A stretch of 64,000 nucleotides of DNA from the NCBI GenBank assembly GCA_023333565.1, contig JAJKFH010004053.1, positions 930,001 through 994,000 on the forward strand, written 5' to 3'. The position numbers and the translations under genes are program-made. The stretch is from Puffinus mauretanicus. Taxonomy: Eukaryota; Chordata; Aves; Procellariiformes; Procellariidae. Shown here in pieces: positions 61,445-64,000 of the stretch (positions within the stretch are counted from its first letter, which is position 1; each line of letters opens with the position of its first letter). The notes under the pieces are model-generated. The model was not told where the DNA came from, searched no databases, and worked only from the letters and a program-made list of their open reading frames with translations.

Positions 61445-62030
61445 TTTGGATTGGAAGGGACCTTTAAAGGTCATCTAGTCCAACCCCCCTGCTGTGGGCA
61501 GGGACATCTTCAACTAGATCAGGTTGCTCAGAGCCCCGTGACCTTGAATATTTCCAGGGATGGGGCATCTACCACCTCTCTGGGCAATCTGTTCCAGTGT
61601 TTCACCACCCTTATTGTAAAAAATTTCTTCCTTATACCTAGTCTAAATCTACCCTCTTTTAGTTTAAAACCATTCCCCCTTGTCCTGTCGCAACAGGCCC
61701 TGCTAAAAAGTTTGCCGTCATCTTTCTTATAAACCCCCTTTCAGTACTGAAAGGCTGCAATAAGGTCTCCTCGAAGCCTTCTCTTCTCCAGGCTGAATAA
61801 CCCCAACTCTCTCAGCCTTTCTTCATAAGAGAGGCATTCCATCCCCCTGATCAGTTTTGTGGCCCTCCTCTGGACCCGCTCCAACAGGTCCATGTCCTTC
61901 TTATGCTGGGGCTCCAGAGCTGGACGCAGTACTCCAGGTGGGGTCTCTCCAGAGCAGAGTAGTGGGGCAAAATCACCTCCCTCAACCTGCTGGTCATGCT
62001 TCTTCTGATATTACACCACAGGATAAAATG
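61408..62030 (-). mobile_element. 5'-truncated CR1 LINE (3' end with RT remnant), minus strand
   Basis: On the plus strand the element shows the textbook reverse complement of an avian CR1 3' end: TTTGGATTGGAAGGGACC, TTTAAAGGTCATCTAGTCCA, then CTGGGCAATCTGTTCCAGTG, CCCTTGTCCTGTCGCAACAG, CTTCTCTTCTCCAGGCTGAA and GGCCCTCCTCTGGACCCGCT. It ends on the left in a 5-bp-unit repeat, as CR1 copies end in a short tandem repeat. The right end (about 62030) is the 5' truncation typical of LINE insertions. The reverse-transcriptase ORF survives only as its last part and is degenerate. Divergence is moderate, clearly less than in the copy at 28440. Confidence 0.93.
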
Positions 62031-62069
62031 ATCTTCTAATTGGGATGTGCACATATGGGTGGTTGTCAA
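61851..62069 (-). pseudogene. CR1 reverse-transcriptase C-terminal remnant
   Basis: The minus-strand translation includes [20 protein letters not shown] followed by VQLWSP, which is the conserved segment of the CR1 ORF2 reverse transcriptase near the end of the polymerase domain. In intact elements ORF2 encodes an endonuclease and reverse transcriptase that copy the element into new sites by target-primed reverse transcription. Only about 60 residues survive here. The catalytic motifs upstream and the whole endonuclease are gone, and the frame runs out of the element at its truncated end (the first residues are flank). It is not functional. Confidence 0.85.
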
Positions 62070-64000
62070 TAGAGAAAAAGCTACTCATCTTAGAGTAACA
62101 GTAGTTCTCTCAGGCATGCTGGTTTTATTTGCATCGTATAGCTAATCCAGTATCCATCCCTGCCTGGTAGCCTTGTATGGCTACATGTTTGGGGTCAATG
62201 GGCAACTGGGGTGTGGTTACTGTGAGCCCCTGTAAGCCTTTTCCTTCAAATACAAAGATCTGGTGTGCGTGTGCACATAAAGGGTACTACTAACCTCAAA
62301 TCTTTAAGCTCTTTCCCATCAGGTACACGTGCATTAGCAGTGCAATGTGTGTATGAACAATAAATCTTAAAAAGCTCCCATTAGTGCAAGGTAAGTAATT
62401 TTTTGTTAGGCAATTATATAGTTAGGTTGGGTATTATACAGTTATAAACATGTGGGGCCTGACATATTTCCATCTAGCTAGAGGCACATAAGGATCTAGA
62501 ACTCTATGTGTATCATGAATTTATTTAAGGTGTAATAGATGCTTGTAAGATTTAGTATTTTTTCTTTACATGAACTTCATGGAACCTAGTTAAAACCATG
62601 GTCGGCAATCTGACTCTGTGTTACCTGGGTTTTGAATATTTTAATGTAAGTAAAGGGTCCTCAAAATGAAGGTTTGGTATGATAAAATAATTGTTCTCCA
62701 AAATTTACCTTTTCCATGCCAAGAGTGGTGTTTACATTTGAAATAATTAAAACCAGAAATGTTAAAACTATTTTAAGTTTTATTAGATTGCTGGATAACT
62801 AAGGGACCATAATTATTCTGTTTATTGCTGTAGGAATATATCTGGTTGAAATTTTTGCTTGGAAGTGGTTAATTTATTAAGTGCTTTCTGGCTGCATTAT
62901 GGATTTTCAAAAAAATGTATTTGAACACCACTCTACAGCACACTTCTGCACACATGGTTTGTCTGCATGTACTGTCATCATTCTTTCATATCTACTATTT
63001 TTTTGTTCATGATGGAGAAAGTGATGTTTTAATTTCCACATCATTTCATTGTAGAACTATTAAAGTTACTGAGGGAATCTCAGCAACTCATTTAATTTAA
63101 TCAAAAACCAAAAAAACCAATTACAGTTGTGTAGTAAGTCATAATTTTCTCTTCTGAGATGTTATTTAATGTGGGGAAATCAGGTTTCTATTTTTCTGTG
63201 TATTAACCAGCCACTACCACACTGCCCTTTGGTAGCCAATTTCAGAATTTTTACATTAATGCTGGAAGGAGAAGTTGCAACTACAAATCCTTCCAAAGTG
63301 TAGATGTCGTTGTTTTCTTTCTTACCCAGTGCACCACACTTTTTCTGATCATGAAGTATTTCTGAATTATGTAATCTATTCTGTTTTCCTTATGGCAGGA
63401 ATAGGTATTATTAGAGTGATTTGACTCTCCATCGTCCCTGTCCATTGTTCCAAGAGACTTCATTCTGGCTGCTCTTACTGTTTGAGCTTGTCTGTAATTT
63501 AATTTTCTAGATTTTCATTCCTGACACTTAAGGACATACTTACTTAATGACAATGTTGCTTCTCTTCAACGTCGCTGTTGTGGGTGGAAGATTTATGCCT
63601 GTGTGATGGGTGCATAGTGATTGACTTTTTTTTTTGTTAATTTTTAGTTAAAAGCATTTTAATTTCAGAGAGCAAGGAGAGCTTGAAAGAAGAAAAAATG
63701 GTTTTGCCCATGTTAAAAAAAAAATACACTATTGTTTTCTAATCTCTAGTGTACTCAGTGTTTCAGATACAATTTGACATACGCAGTCTTTGCATTCTAA
63801 GGTCCTTGAGTTTTTTGCAATAAGTATTGAAAATATGACAGTGAATAGTGTTATTTCTAGAAAATACGATATCAGTCTTTTCCAAATATAAGTGCCTAAT
63901 TACACTCAGGAACAATAGGATTGATCTGTTATTGTTTGGTTCCCAGTTGTCAGTGCTGACATCTCTGAAAGAAAACAAAACAAGCAAACTACTCAACATT
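62031..64000. other. Unique AT-rich non-coding DNA, no gene seen
   Basis: Frames are under 80 codons and none is recognised. An A-rich stretch lies near 63714-63724 and T runs near 63626-63635. No transposon landmark was seen beyond the CR1 edge. Confidence 0.5.

Noticed and set aside
1..64000. Bacterial, phage or plasmid gene system, CRISPR array, tRNA or rRNA genes
   Set aside because: No long tightly packed frames, no spaced identical repeats and no tRNA box pairs were seen; CR1 and avian LTR sequences place the window in a bird nuclear genome.

Overview
The window reads as non-coding DNA from a bird nuclear genome. The two clearest signals point that way. One is a CR1 LINE tail in its typical avian form on the minus strand (about 61408-62030). 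The other is a pair of related TG...CA long terminal repeats, of a type I associate with endogenous retroviruses of non-galliform birds (14379-14914 minus, 18666-19081 plus). The sequence is AT-rich, CpG-poor outside a few patches and very low in repeats, which fits an avian intergenic desert or a very large intron. I see no rRNA, tRNA, CRISPR array, operon or bacterial feature.

I could not support any protein-coding gene. The open frames are short (longest 156 codons), overlap one another on both strands, and none translates to a family I recognise except the CR1 reverse-transcriptase remnant at 61851-62069. No frame is linked to plausible neighbouring exons.

Layout. 1-11490: unique AT-rich DNA with a GC-richer block at 3041-3560 and an AAT microsatellite at 7837. 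11490-12515: a MIR-like SINE core, a 16-bp tandem duplication and a 50-nt perfectly alternating purine-pyrimidine tract. 14379-19081: two inverted solo LTRs around 3.75 kb of unique DNA. 19082-28440: a CpG patch with a GC hairpin (19916-20005), an ATT microsatellite, a 110-nt pyrimidine tract, a CpG-dense patch (25260-25860) next to possible old repeat sequence, and a TTCC microsatellite. 28440-28690: an old CR1 fragment. 28691-48170: unique DNA with two GC-richer patches, two short hairpins and a recent 36-bp tandem duplication. 48175-48280: a second MIR-like core. 54280-54540: an ancient interspersed repeat with a hairpin at its edge. 58590-59990: AT-rich DNA dense in homeodomain-, SOX-, FOX- and TCF-like words, a candidate conserved element. 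61408-62030: the CR1 tail. 62031-64000: unique AT-rich DNA.

No gene set acts together here, and I found no evidence of an undescribed gene system. The best leads are structural: the 50-nt Z-DNA-prone tract, an LTR whose internal deletion carries an 18-bp match to its own flank, the inverted LTR pair, a CRE palindrome kept in only one LTR, and the CpG patches.
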